Shown here: one piece after another, positions 1 to 12,563 of the stretch
How positions within the stretch are numbered: position 1 is the stretch's first letter
Layout of the letters: each line of letters begins with the position of its first letter
Assembly: GCA_038087015.1 (NCBI GenBank)
Contig: JASBNA010000007.1
Coordinates: 620,001 to 684,000 of the forward strand
Direction: 5' to 3'
DNA length: 64,000 nucleotides
Source: Cerrena zonata
Lineage: Eukaryota; Basidiomycota; Agaricomycetes; Polyporales; Cerrenaceae
The notes under the pieces: model-generated
Told to the model about the DNA's origin: nothing
Seen by the model: only the letters and a program-made list of their open reading frames with translations
The model's database searches: none
Translations under genes and position numbers: made by a program

Positions 1-1040
1 AGAGGAGTGATATCGCCAAAATGGTAATACATCAACAACAACATTATCTAAACACTATCAGGTCCATATGGATCTTCGAGGACGAGTCAAGCAACACGTA
101 GAGAACTACAGAGAGAGTCAATACTACCTAAAACACTACCGGAGTGTGGATAAACATGCGAAGTGATTTGATTCAATGTATATTCCGACTTCCAAGGGGA
201 GACTATGCCATGTGGGTGTATAATGGCTTATTGGCATCCATTTTTACCCCGTAGATTCTGCAGAAGGGTGGTTAGGTTATGTAGAGTCCAAAAGTGGATA
301 GGTTATTATGACATACCACTACAGCCGTTTCACAAAACCTAGTCGCAGTGTTCATTTTTTTTCGCTGTTTACCACGGTTTAAGCGCTACAATGTGGCTGA
401 AGTGCCACACAGCATAATACCTGCTGTATCGTAACCACTTTGGTTTTTAAGCTTGATTTGGGTTTTGGGATGCTATCCCTGTGTTCAGAATCAACTTACG
501 AGGCCTCTGACGGTCTCAAACCAAGTATCCAAAAGATTCTCGTGAGCTCGGTCAACGCACGTCCGGGCGTTAGAGGCCATCAATGCGTTTCCCACATTTC
601 CAAATTGAGACGTCTCGTTTCGGTTGACGCCTGAGTGGCATCCCCATTGACTATAAGAACATTGCGGCATCGAGTACATAGTGTAGGGTGACGCACCGAT
701 AGATATCAGAAGTGAGAATACTGAAGTTCCACTCCATGAGTTATTCACGCAGATTTAATGAGTGTAATCACTGTAATGTCCATGTATGGAGTGTGGCTAC
801 CGCGCATGCCGTGTGGCTGGCGCTGTGGCAAGGTGGAAAAGGCCGCCCATTTGCGCGCCTACAAGCCCAAAAACCGAGAAAAAATTGGACGCTGCGACTA
901 GGTTTTCTGAAAGCGCTATAACGTCGATAGTGTCAGTATTGTGTGAGGGGTCCCGACTATCTATTGAGGAAGGTGTCCTCAACGAATATGCATCGTCTGT
1001 AAAGTCATATAAGTAACAGGCAGAAATGATGGAATATATA
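1..1040. other. intergenic, no gene recognised
   Basis: I see no protein family, RNA gene or strong repeat here. The short open frames lack family motifs and plausible splice structure. The right edge abuts the left arm of the inverted repeat at 1041. Confidence 0.5.
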
Positions 1041-1610
1041 ATATACCGTTGGCGTTGGATGGATTATTATCCTCAGAGGGTTCGGGAGTGCTGTCTGAGG
1101 ATGACGTACTCAAGCGACCGATACGTCCAAGCTGATATGAATCCGGAGTCGTATCGTCTGCATGGAAAGTTAGAGCAGAAGGAATGATGCAAGTAGCAAC
1201 ATACCATCCTCACGAGTATCATCAGAGCCGTCGTGACTATGCTGCGAGGAATCGACATCCCCCGAGCAATATTGAGGGATAATATATTGGAGTATGAGCT
1301 GCATATGAAGTTCAGTGGTTGTACTCCAGCGTGCTTGCATGACCAGTAAGCGACAAGTGTAAGTACGAGAAGAGAGGAAGTGATAGTAATATTGAGATGC
1401 ACTGGGTGAGGATCCGAGTACTGTCTGAAGTTGGAACTGTCAACGAAGATGCATCTGTCGACATGGGCTTGGATAAGAACTCGGATAGCGTTGGGAGAGG
1501 AGAAGGAACCATACAGCAGCCTGAGAATAGGCACAAGTACTGTGGTCCATCATCCCAAAAGGGGACATTTATATAGATAGATACTCGAATAGGGATGGGT
1601 GATTCACTGG
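1041..1610 (-). repeat. left arm of large inverted repeat (decayed gene fragment)
   Basis: This segment is an inverted, imperfect copy of 1761-2338. Read on the minus strand it carries the same coding-like sequence as the right arm, including a GT-AG intron and the exon motif QLGRIGRLS. A 2-base insertion near 1408 breaks the frame, so the long reading continues in two different frames. The copy stops just after a splice donor, inside what is the last intron of the right arm. It therefore looks like a truncated inverted duplicate that no longer encodes a full protein. The gene of origin is not recognised. Confidence 0.75.
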
Positions 1611-1760
1611 TACCACTACTAGGTGCCCCTGAACACACGAAGACTATTTCCGGGAAGGTAAGTGAACACTAGACGCTTGCTGAGCATCGGGGCATCCATA
1701 AGCCTACACGTGGTGCCCGGCAGGTTCATTCGTTCGATCGATGCCCCCGAATCAACTTCG
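1611..1760. other. spacer between inverted-repeat arms
   Basis: About 150 bp separate the two arms. The spacer itself holds a weaker short inverted match (a GGGGCATC motif on the left, GATGCCCCC on the right), so the whole 1041-2338 block could fold into a long hairpin. Confidence 0.5.
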
Positions 1761-1761
1761 T

Positions 1762-2408
1762 CAGTGAATCGCCGTTACCTGTTCGAGTATCTATCTATAT
1801 AAATGTCCCCTTCTGGGATGATGGACCACAGTACTTGTGCCTATTCTCAGGCTGCTGTATGGTTCCTTCTCCTCTCCCAACGCTATCCGAGTTCTTATCC
1901 AAGCCCATGTCGACAGATGCATCTGCGTTGACAGTTCCAGCTTCAGACAGTACTCGAATCCTCACCCTGCATCTCAACATCACTATCACTTCCTCTCTTC
2001 TCATACTTACACTTGTTACTTACTGGTCATGCAAGCATGCTGGAGTGCAACCACTGAACTTCATCATGTCCAGTATGCAGCTCATACTCCAATATATTAT
2101 CCCTCAATATTGCTCGGGGGACATCGTTTCCTCACAGCCTGGTCACGACGGCTCTGATGATACTCATGAGGATGGTATGTTGTTACTTGCATCATTCCTT
2201 CTGCTCTAACTTCCCATGCAGGCGATACCACTCCATACTCATATCAGCTCGGACGTATCGGTCGCTTGAGTATGTCATCCCCAGACAGCAGTCCCGAGGA
2301 CTCTGAGGATATTAATCCATCCGACGCCAACGGTACATAACCCACCTACTTCTACCATGTGTAGGGATTAACTTCTGATAATTTCTCCTCGCAGAATCCA
2401 TCGAATAG
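1762..2408 (+). pseudogene. right arm of inverted repeat; 3' fragment of unknown gene
   Basis: The right arm reads as the 3' end of a spliced gene. A coding-like exon runs to 2174, followed by a GT-AG intron at 2175-2221, an exon at 2222-2332, an intron at 2333-2394, and a 14-nt last exon ending in TAG at 2408. The predicted peptide has a hydrophobic stretch (ITSSLLILTLVTYW), then an acidic Ser/Asp-rich tail with QLGRIGRLS. No start or 5' part is present, because upstream sequence is the 150-bp spacer and then the inverted copy. I cannot assign a family. It could be an orphan membrane protein, or cargo of a foldback transposon. Confidence 0.45.
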
Positions 2409-2659
2409 TACTAGTCAGCGTACCCTAGCACAGTTCATCACGATCCGCCACCGAAGACTTACCAATTCAGTAGAGTACGCAAACAGACGATGATTCTCGC
2501 GCCGTAGTACAATCATATATGTAGCCAATCGTTTGCTTCATCTAAATCATACAATGTGACACTGCTGAAGCTTAGTAGTCGATCGATATTACACTATGAA
2601 AGCTATCATTTGTAGATAGGCCTTGCTGATGCAGAATTCGACGGGCTTTTGGTCGCAAC

Positions 2660-5489
2660 CTACAACAATCCAACACTACTCACGATGAGTGCACCTAACA
2701 GTAACATGAACGAAGGCAGCCCAGAGGCGAGCACGCCAGAGTTAACATCACCCGCTACCGTAGCAGCTTGTGCAGTTAGATTCGGGCAGATCGGAGCCAC
2801 GAGCTGTTCGCCGTAGATGCTAGCAATCCAAAGCGCAACACCATTCGTCCATCCGAATCCTGCTTGGACTGTATATTCACCTCCGCGACCGGCGGAGTCG
2901 ATGTCAGACATCGAGAACTTTTCGAACATCTGCGCAGACAATCAGGTACGAGTTGACGGAGGCGATGTGTATATGGAAATGCGCACATTACCAGTGTTGT
3001 TGATGCTTTGGGTCACATTCAGTTCTTCGGGCGAGAGTCGAGGCAATACATTCTGGATTTCCCCGCCGGTAGCATGCCTAATTGAAGAACATCCGTCAGT
3101 CAAATAGGAAATAGACAACTCGAGTATCCGCAGCATAATAGTAACCCACCAGGAACAGAGCGCACTGGCGATATACCGATTCGCCAATTCTCGTTGAAGC
3201 ACCGCAGCCCATCCTTGTCCTTCAGTTGCATTCCCACCGTTGAAGACGGTTCCGTTTAGAGTATTAATGTCAGCTGCGCCTCCCGTCCTGGTAGCATTCT
3301 GAGCACCGATGACAAGTTGACCAGGAAGTTGGTCTTCCGCGACGTCGATTTGTCCTGAGGGAACCAAAGCGTACGTGGAATTACCTGAAGGGGCGTTCGG
3401 AAGAGGAGTACTGGTTATGTTTGATGGGAGATTACGAAGAGCTTCGAGGATGATGTGCTGGTGTGGAGGCCAACTGTTCGGCGAATCCCTAGAATACAAA
3501 TTATTTTAGACGTCCGTATATAATCGGGAGCCAAAACGATAGAATCACCATTGCAAACCGGTCTCGTGGAAGGTGACAGGGTACGTCCCGTTATACCTGT
3601 TCAAAACTAAGTTTAGAGACGAGAAGATCCCGAACGCGGTTGCACCGGAACCATCCGCCAAGACTTCAGGAGGGATAATATGATTCCACAATGGATAGAA
3701 GTTGGCAGCGCTCAGAACTGTCCCTCGTGCACCTGCAGTGAGATTGAAGTCGTAGAATGCCCGTTTGTCGGTGTCCCAGAACAAGTCGAGGATGCCCTCC
3801 TTGAGAGCTGCTGCTGCAGTAGTGTGGTTCGCCGCAGCAGCAGAACGTGACTGGTTGCTGTACAGAGAAGCCAGAATGGTATGTGCGCCATCTGCAGAAT
3901 AAGGAAAGGTATTGATATGAGAAAATGTAACCGCAGATACGGAAAGTGATTCTTACACAAGATACTATTCAAATCCACAGGTAAAGTTCCCCTAACATTT
4001 AATGTCCTCAGACCGGGAAGTTGATTATCAGTTCCACCGGCATTGAAGTTCTTCTCCCATCGAGAACTATAATCCCAGCCAGATTCGGCACCAGTAGCCA
4101 ACTCCGCATAGAGATCAGCACGCTCGGATTCGGTCAGGGGCGTCTCCAAGGATGGGTCGTTAGCTGTCAGATAATCCGTCAAATAGGATTCAGGGCGAGG
4201 TGCAGAGTTGTTGACGGCATAACGATACATCGTATGCGTAGTGTTTGTGTAGGGACTTGTGACGCTTAGAGACCTGTTCGTGGCCCACCATGTCAACTCT
4301 TTCTATAATATTAATTAGTAAAAGAAAAGAGTTACCAAACAGACGTAGAGCAGCAATAGACACACCTCAGCAAGTGGAAGAGCACGGCGAAGAATGGAGG
4401 TGTCATTCGATGCTTGGACATACGCATCGAGCATCTGATGAAATTCATTTCAGAGTCTATAAGCGCACCCTAGACCGTTCTGAACCCATATGGACTTACG
4501 TGAATGAATAGAGGAGGCTGTGAACGATCCAAGTCTGTTCCCATACCAATTTGAATATGAAGGGAACAGGAAATACGAGAGAAGAAAATGAGACGTACAA
4601 TAGATCCGACCACCATTCGGGATGAAACCAATGTGCTCCACCTCATCCATAAAGTTTTGGAGTGTGTCGTTCGCGGTGGCGAACAACTCGGATTCTAGAA
4701 GACCTAGTACGATCCAATAAGAATCCCAGTAATCTGCGAAAGATGACGTCATTAATCAATTTCAAGTGACAGAAAGCTGATATGAATGGAGACCGACATT
4801 GTTCTCTGAATCGACCACCGGGTACAACGAATGTGTGATTGAGAGCAATGAGAGTACTCTCACAGGGACCGCTGTTCGTGCCCATTGGGCATAGAGATGT
4901 ATTATTGGTTTTTCGGATAAGCTGTGTCCAGAAACCGTGTACAGTACCAGACCACGCCTTAACGAGAGGATCAGACACATTGTTCAAGAATGCAGGATCC
5001 GTTTTGAAGTTGGGGACTGCTACTGCTTCCAATTCTAAACCTTCCCCTCGGAAGGCTGAGTTGACGAAGTCAACAATGGAACCCTCAGTGACACTACTTG
5101 AATTGATAGCGTTTTGGAAGTCGGAGAGAACTTGCTGGGATGTCTTGACTGTGGGTTTGTCGACAAAGGTTTTAGGATCAGCATAAACACCTGCAATATT
5201 CACTGTTTGCAGAAGCTAAAGTACTTGTCAGATTTGAAGCATATTTCGATCTAATGCATTCTCGTACCTGCCCAGCACAGAAGATCTCGCTGGGACACCA
5301 AGGTTGTTTTGGTGGCAAGGGAATCTGGGATGGTAAAGCACTGGACAAGGCTACAGTCGGACTTGCGACCGCAGTTGACAATGTAAGCGACGGGACTCCC
5401 GTACTCGTACCAGGAGCGGTTTGAGTCTGGGGCAGTGCCCCTACTACTTCAAGCAGGCACAGCGCTGCAGTAAGAGTTGTCCACATCAT
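2660..5489 (-). CDS. trehalase, GH37, secreted and probably GPI-anchored
   Basis: Hydrolyses trehalose to two glucose units, most likely at the cell surface. The start at 5489 gives a signal peptide (about residues 1-19). Exon 1 is 5268-5489 and exon 2 is 4798-5215; about ten exons yield roughly 750 residues. Visible GH37 marks are FVDKPT, the first family signature PGGRFREQYYWDSY (split by an intron), NGGRIYY, the general-acid Asp region ESGWDYSSRW, and the catalytic Glu region MFEKFS followed by QAGFGWTNGV. The last 20 residues are hydrophobic and follow a small-residue stretch, as in GPI-anchored proteins. Many N-glycosylation sequons support secretion. All key motifs are intact. The first exon after the signal is Pro/Ser/Thr-rich, a likely surface linker. 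Confidence 0.93.
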
Positions 5490-5956
5490 GTCCCTCGTCG
5501 TGATAGAGGTTCGCGGAGAAGACGCGAGTGTGTGGTTAAATCGTCCTGCATGTTAAATACAAACCGGTTCGTATTCTGGCGCCTGCTAAGACAGGAGAAC
5601 TCCCCTCATGATGATGGCGAAGAGAATGTTCACGCGCATACGCCGTGTTAGGTAACATCTGTACGCTCAATGACGTCCGTCAGAATTCTACCTGTTTGCT
5701 CCATCCCGACGCTGAGTGCTCACCTGACAATCCAGGTTATTTATGTCCGACAGTTCTATGATGGTTCTGCCTCGGCCTTGACACGGACCCGTTGATCGTG
5801 TTTCGTCTTGTGCGTTGCAGAACCTCTCTGGAAAGTGAGTCTCAGGAAGATCCGCATGAGTGCAATTGGAAGAGTACGATGCTGAGACTCGAGGCTCGAG
5901 AGTAGTCAGCAATTTTACATACCGGTGACGTAGTAGATGACCGGACAAGATATCAG
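5490..5956. other. trehalase upstream region
   Basis: This region between the trehalase start and the tRNA has no supported gene. It should contain the trehalase promoter, but I cannot point to a clear TATA box or a known operator. Confidence 0.4.
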
Positions 5957-6041
5957 CCTTCGATAGCTCAGTTGGAAGAGCGCGAGACTGTAATAGGATA
6001 CCGCAATCTTGAGGTCGCTGGTTCGATCCCGGCTCGAAGGA
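5957..6041 (+). tRNA. tRNA-Tyr (GTA) with 12-bp intron
   Basis: A full cloverleaf can be drawn. The acceptor stem CCTTCGA pairs with TCGAAGG, followed by discriminator A. The D arm is GCTC/GAGC, the anticodon stem CGAGA/TCTTG, and the T stem GCTGG/CCGGC with loop TTCGATC. The anticodon GTA is at 5990-5992. The extra bases at about 5994-6005, directly 3' of position 37, are the canonical place for a nuclear tRNA intron, and tRNA-Tyr(GTA) carries an intron in most eukaryotes. Internal A and B boxes are intact, so it should be transcribed by RNA polymerase III. Confidence 0.95.
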
Positions 6042-6301
6042 CTATATTTTTAACTTTCTCACAACGGAATCGCCACCGACGTCATCGAGATACATTCCAA
6101 AATACAGCCCGTAGGCAGATTACACAAAACGGATATCAAAGCACAGTACAACAAAACATAGCGCTAAAAACACAGAACAAGCAACCAGTAGCACGGCAAG
6201 TACTTGCAAAGCAAGGCAGGATACAAAATGCATTAAACCGGATAATGAAAGATAAATGAAATGTGTCCAATGGGACATGGTCGTCTCTGCACAGACAGTT
6301 G

Positions 6302-6924
6302 TCATGAGTAGGCAACATTGGCCTGAGAAACGTCGCTGCTGCGAGCACGATGCTTGGCAGGTGGAGGTGGTAAGAGCTCAACAGCTTGGCTCTCGGTGCT
6401 AGAACTATCCGCGGTCTTTGCGGAGAAGGTAGATGCCCTTGAGCGTCTGCCCTTGGCCAGGTGTGCAGCCTGGCGTTCCGCTGAGAGCGGTATATCGTGA
6501 ACATACCCACTGGGTATAGCGGAGTTCATACCGGCAGGTGAAGCTACAAAGTCGTCGCTCTGCGCACTGTACACAGAGGGAGACTTCCGCCATCGACGGA
6601 GATAGTTGGCTTGGATAGTAGCTGCGGCGGTGTCATGGGTGTGGGTAGGTAAGACGGATTCGGTCTGGACATGGCGCCGACGCCTCGTGTTTGCCACGAG
6701 GTAGAAGCCCAGTAAGAGCAAGACGAAGAGAACTATGGGAGCGTCAGCGTAGGACCAGAGATGGTAGATGTCTGCAACATCCTCGAAGCAGGAAGACACG
6801 CACCCAACCCGACCACAATACCTATCTTCGTGTCCGTGGCGAGTTCACCGTTCGGAGATGTATCTGACATCTGAGCGTGAATGGCGCCCCATGTCGTTTC
6901 TGGTATGTATGATGTCGATGCCAT
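6302..6924 (-). CDS. small single-pass membrane protein, function unknown
   Basis: Two exons (6804-6924 and 6302-6732) give about 183 residues. The N-terminal about 30 residues are polar. One hydrophobic segment follows (IGIVVGLVLFVLLLLGFYLV), directly followed by TRRRRH, so the Arg-rich side should face the cytosol. The tail is Ser-rich with a PPPPA motif and looks disordered. The intron falls inside the membrane segment and only the spliced frame makes a complete helix, which supports the gene model. There is no cleavable signal peptide and I do not recognise a family. Such short type-I or type-III proteins are common in Agaricomycetes. Confidence 0.65.
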
Positions 6925-9528
6925 AACAGTGAGATGAGATGTGGCTGAGATCAGGTGAGAACTAAGGGTAATGTTCTCACTGATGCGGGGTATGTGTACG
7001 TTGTATGCGGTCGAGAGCCAAATCGAGACAGGGTCAAATGTCGATGACTCGAGGGGTCAAGCTTCAAGTGTGGATGTCAAGAGTCAGGCTGTATATATAG
7101 TGTACCGCAGCTTAGCCAAGAGTATCGGAGGAAGGCAGTGACTCGAGTCCGAAGAGATATGGATATGGAAGAATACGGATCACAATTCTGACAGCATCTC
7201 TCAATCTATGGTTCGGAGAGCGTAAATCAACACACACAACCCTCTTATGCCGGTCCTAGTGTGCTTTGGGGTTGGGCTTGTGTCAAAGGCATACCTTAGA
7301 CGTCGATATAGCGATTGCAGGAGACCGGCATGAAATGTCCTTACACGGCAGCATCGTGCCTGGGCGCATACGACAGTTACTGTAAAGCTAGAAGCTTCAA
7401 TCATATGGATGACGGAAGAGATACCTTCCACCACCGGGGGACGTGTTGTCCCAAGATGGGCAAACCAAACACCATTGCTGTAACATGCCGACGGCAAAGA
7501 TTGTCATGAGACGCACGCCTTCAGATGATTGACATTGATATCGATTACATACCAGGCTTGAGGCGTCTTTATACCCTCGAAAGTTCCCATGTTTCACCCT
7601 TGGCACGGCAGTAGAACTCTGCGGGAAGAAGGATAGTAGGTGAAGGCGCTGCACAAACCTATCAATTTGCTTTCACTCTCTCGATGGTCACCGGAGTGGC
7701 TGCGGCAACAATGAGGCATATTTGCGTTCGGATGCCTTGTTTCCGGCACCTAACCCCGGCAAGGACGGTGCTCATAATGAGCTCATGCTTAAGGTTCGCT
7801 TTCAATGGGTTGATCTTATGCATTGTGATGGTTCGGAGATGGTAGAGACGGCAGGAATGAAGACGGATGTGATGTCGTAGTCGTAAAGATGGCTGCGCAT
7901 CTCAGACTGAGAGCCCCTACAAGATTACGAAGTTCAGCATAAACGACGGCACAATTGAAATTTCTTATCTGGTCCATAATCCGCCCCATTTAGTTCCGCA
8001 ATGTCTATAATTGAAAAATCGAGTCAGGTACTACCTTATCATGACACCTACCTAATAGACTTAAGTGTTGAGGCTGTGTGAGGGTTTACGTCCACTAATG
8101 TCAGCTGGTACGAGACGCGGCACAGGTCGATGACGATTCATTCCAGAGGTATCTCTGAGAAGTGGACGGCATTGTAAAAACCGTTGAGGACGATGATCGA
8201 AGTTCCGTATGTATATTGTATTTGGGTGGAGTCCAGTCAGGCTGAAACGCAAGAATAGGCGGAGATAAGAGGTTTATAAGTATAAAGGAGACAGATATGC
8301 ATGTAGCTTGATCGGTGCAAGAACTTGGGCGAAGTCAGAAGATGATAAATTGACTCGGATGGCTTCACTCACGAAAACGGTGTGACCTCACGCTTCTACA
8401 CTCGATTCGAGTAGGCCTGTTCAGAACAACATTTGTAAGGTTCGTGTACCATTTCAAATTTGACCCAGATATATCAGGTCCTAGGATAACGAAGCCATTG
8501 TGGGTAATAATTTAGGCAGAGACCGACACTGTCATACGATGAGGATTAGAGAATCTAAGAAACTAGTACAAAGTGAATGTTGAAAAGTTGAAGTTAACTT
8601 GGAGCTTTGGTGAGTCAAGCGTAGCGTGCGTAACTTCTCACGCCGAAACTCCGAGGTCCTCGAGGGTAAAGTCGCCTGACATGTTTAACTTTAAGTCGTG
8701 ACTATCGATAACATATATCTGACCTTATACAAATATTTCCTAATGAAGCGGTCGTGGACATCCAGAGGGCGGAGAATACGACGACGGTCTCGGATGACTA
8801 GGCTTCACCTTTAACGTTTAACGTTTACACACATTAACGTTCGAGTTGGGTCGCGGCGAGTACGTATACGAGTAGTATCCGGATAGTCTATCAATAGCTA
8901 GTAGTTGGCTACGTGAGCTCTCTGTTGTTTTAGCCCTGCACGATCCCAATGGCACTCGAGCCAATGTCGATTAATATGGCATATCTCTGGCTATTTATAG
9001 CTTCCCTCCGAGTTTTGACGTTCATCGTCAATCCAATACCAATACTTACTTACACCTGCACTAGGCTCCCACTGGTACCTGGGTGATAATATCAGCAACA
9101 CAGCATACACGCCCTCTACACCCGATGAATAACAGAGGGTAAGTTTAGTAACTCTGATCACCGTGACAGCTCTTGCTAACTGTCGCATTGAGCGAGTTGA
9201 GGTTTCAACTATGACGTAAAGCGAGCATCTTCCGTAACTTAACCTATGCTACATTAATACGGACTGACACGGTACAGCTATATCTTCAGGACTCTCATGA
9301 ATGTGCAATAGTTCACACACGGAGTAAGCTTGACTAGCGATTAACAGATGGCAGTGTTGACGTACACCGCCTCGCTGAAGAAAACGTTCTGAACAGATTT
9401 CTTTGTATCGGTTTAGAGTTGTACTAGGGGACCCTGTGAGTAATTTCGTGAGACTCAGAGGTATATATATCCACAGACATACTATACTACTGCTCTCCCC
9501 ATAGTCGCTCCCTATTATACATACTCTA
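6925..9528. other. gene-poor intergenic region of 2.6 kb
   Basis: No gene family, tRNA or strong repeat is visible. Short open frames near 7201-7654 and 8061-8252 show no motifs or credible splicing. Near 8810-8840 a short TTTAACG motif occurs three times. The right part should contain the promoter for the gene that starts at 9529. Confidence 0.45.
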
Positions 9529-11363
9529 ATGGACGATTTCGCTGCTTCGTTAGAATGGCAGTAAGACTCGAAGATCTATTGTTATGATTCACTCATTACT
9601 TACGCTGATACTCTAGGCAGCTACAGAACTATTTGAACGTTGGAGCGTCTGGTGGGAGCTATCTTCTCCATACATCCTATCACGTTATTTACAATCTTAC
9701 AGCATTATACATTTATGAGTTTTGGTTAACTCTACCATGGCAAATACGATGTTTCTGGAATCGACGATTCTCACATGTTTCTGCAATGCTCTATCTCAAT
9801 TGCTATCTAAATTGCGTTGTTTGTGTTATGACTGTGATCGGTCTACCAAGTATCATAAAGGAAAGCTTCGGGTAAGGTACTAATAATCTATCAACCCGAA
9901 ATTGGATTGCGTCGCTGAACCTATACTTGCAGATATACATCTATCTGATACGACTAATCCCTTCATCTGATGATATTCCCTGCAGATGTAAGGTGTGGTT
10001 CTATTTCAGCTGGGCCCTCAGCATCATCAATTTGATAAACTTCCAAAGTAATCCATCTCCCGCCACATATCGGGTTTCGTCTGAAAATATTTGAACCCTA
10101 GGCTTGTGCGCTATTAGGTTGTGGGCGATTTGCGGGAAGAGAAACCTGTTTTTAATGCCAGTTATTATAACGACACTTATTGCTGTGTCAATGAATGTGG
10201 TGAGATGTCAACTTTGCTGCAGATTCTTCTTGTTCGCTCACGGAGGCGAATATAGGTTGTATACTTCAGACATGTTACTTTCACCGTTGAACCTTTCTAT
10301 GGATGTAACACTGCTATTCGGATAAGTGATGCCTTGGATCTACAGTAGGTTGTCATGATTCCTTGGATTGATTGATTAGGTTGACGGTCATCATTAGGTG
10401 TACGGTCCTTGATTTTCTTTGCTTCTATACAGGAAAGTTGATTGGCGATGAATTGCAGTGTCCTACGTGAACAAGATAGCATCAGTTATTAGCGAAAGCT
10501 GGGCCACAGCGGCCGTCACTTATGTTTTATACCCTTCTATCAAGGCGTATCAAGAAATCCTTAGTCCGCATATCAAGATCATCCTCGAAGATAGTAAGGA
10601 TAATTTTCTTTGATCGAGTTTAGAAATGAGGGTGAATAATATATGACTTTCCCTCTAGATCTACTGGGTTTCCTGTAAGACATGCTATACCTGTCAGCCA
10701 AACATCTCTTTTAACATATTGTAGAACGATGCTTTTCATGAGCACATTAGATCTTTTATATCTGAAGTATTTCAGGGTAAGTCTTCCGGCGTATACTCTC
10801 CTCCATGTCTCATGACTTATACCCTTCCTAGATGAACAATCCTTTGCCCACCGCATTCGATCTGTATGTCAAATATTAACATCCTCGTCCCAATCCTCAC
10901 ATAAAACACGAACAGCATTAATGCTATACTGGTTGCGGATCTCCTGTACAAACTGCGCAGTGTGGATGATCATGAAGCATACATCGCGACCACCGAGTCA
11001 GATTCAACTCATATGGCATATCAAGATCATGTTATTTCCATGACATTGGGTACGCCAACTGTAGACGAGGACACCATTGCTGCGATCAAGACTACCCTTT
11101 CTTTATTACCGAAAGGCGACTCGGATGCCCTAGAGTGTAATGCTTCCTCAGACGCTGATACAACAGGGGACAGATCATCCATCATGCAGATGGATGTTTT
11201 ACGACTTGGAGCATGGGAGGAGGAATTTGGTTCAGAGCCGTTGGGTGAGGGGGATATCACCGATGACGTACAGTGGGGTGGTCCACTGCGACCGATTTCA
11301 AGTTCGCGTTCTGAGACACAAAGTCACTGTAGTGGGTTTACTGAGAATTTCTCGCATGTGTAG
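9529..11363 (+). CDS. multi-pass membrane protein, DUF6533-like
   Basis: The first exons splice cleanly. The start at 9529 is followed by a 32-nt exon and then an exon with LYIYEFWLTLPWQIRCFWNR, the typical opening helix of the basidiomycete DUF6533 family. Next come an exon with KVWFYFSWALSII and an exon with LCAIRLWAICGKRN plus another hydrophobic helix. The C-terminal part from about 10925 has ILVADLLYKLR and an acidic soluble tail ending at 11363. The exons between about 10200 and 10900 could not be joined with certainty, so the middle may be poorly modelled or decaying. Function is unknown; DUF6533 proteins are expanded membrane proteins of Agaricomycetes. Base use is AT-richer than in the neighbouring housekeeping genes. 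Confidence 0.5.
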
Positions 11364-11400
11364 TATTGTGGGTAAATATAAATCAGGAAAGTATCATCAT
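11305..11400. repeat. segment duplicated at about 11935-12032
   Basis: The 3' end of the DUF6533-like gene, with the string GTGGGTTTACTGA, recurs about 630 bp downstream with scattered differences. In both copies it is followed by a similar GTGTAGT...TATTGTG stretch and by a run resembling GTAAATATA. Confidence 0.6.
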
Positions 11401-12563
11401 CTGTCTTACTGTACAGCATGGAGAACAGAAATGCCAGCCAATAAGTGACTCTGCACAGCCGCCAAATTTTCAATCTCAATTTGTACTCCATTCGACAAAA
11501 AATAACGACTACGAATTCTTTAACAAAATCCTCATGCGTCGGCTCACAAGTACTTGAAGTCTCGTTGAAGCCAATCCAGGTGGAAACATGGAAGCGGCCC
11601 TTCACGAATTACGTACCAACTGTGACATTATGTCAAAGTCGTGTCCACTCGTCCTATCACCTATGACTGTGTTCCTCACTTTCTGCAATCTCACAAGTCT
11701 CGCGATCCAAAGTGGCATGTGTAGGTGTGGTCATGACTGCCGACGTCACAATACCAACTAGACCAACCAGTCTCTTCCGCGATCCGTATTCGGCTGTGGA
11801 ATGCACGGACCTCTGGACGGACTTGGTACTAATTATCTATCATTCAAACGGATGTTATAAGAGTAAATGAGGAGTAAATTGGCTCGACACAATTGTGCGA
11901 TTATGCAAAAAGATCATCCATCGAATCCGCGCTTGGAGATGCAGAGTCATTATAGTGGGTTTACTGAAAAGATCTCGCTCGTGTAGTTCTCAGATGCATG
12001 TATTGTGGAATAGAGTAAATATAGATCGGGCAACAGTAATTGCATATTGAAACATACTCCGCATTACCCGCCTCACTATGTAGAGAACCAAATTACCACT
12101 CACCGACTGTATGAGTGTATTTGGGACCACACAGTGGTACGGACCATTCGCGGTGAACCTCATGACCGTCAACAAGTCCTACCGGTATGCAAAGAAAGAA
12201 GACCACTCAGCGTGCAGAATGCCATCCAAGCAACCAGTGCCAATCCCCCACAAATAGGGAATGTATGCTGGGTTCAAAGTATACTGGGTTCAAAGTATAT
12301 AGCAAAAAGTGTAATATCATTCATGTCGAATCGCTCGGATCGAGGGGGGTGACTACTCACAACAACAGACCCAAAACATCCGTCAACGTTTCAACACCCG
12401 AACGCCGAGCTCCTCTTGCGGGCAAATGTGTGTATCAGTACGGCAGGAGAGAATAGAGAAACATGGCGGGAATCTTGTACAACTTAGCAAAAGAAATAAT
12501 CGATACTACACGAACGTACCACGCAGCAAGAAGGAAGATGCAGGAAGGACAACTCTCCGTCGT
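11364..12563. other. intergenic; duplicated gene tail, no gene
   Basis: This space between the DUF6533-like gene and the RBM25 stop codon contains the partial duplicate of the upstream gene end (about 11935-12032) and a small direct repeat near 12265-12300 (CTGGGTTCAAAGTATA twice). I see no coding gene. Confidence 0.5.

Noticed and set aside
1073..1534. Long minus-strand open frames in the left inverted arm
   Set aside because: They only stay open by switching frame after a 2-base insertion relative to the other arm, so they represent a decayed copy.
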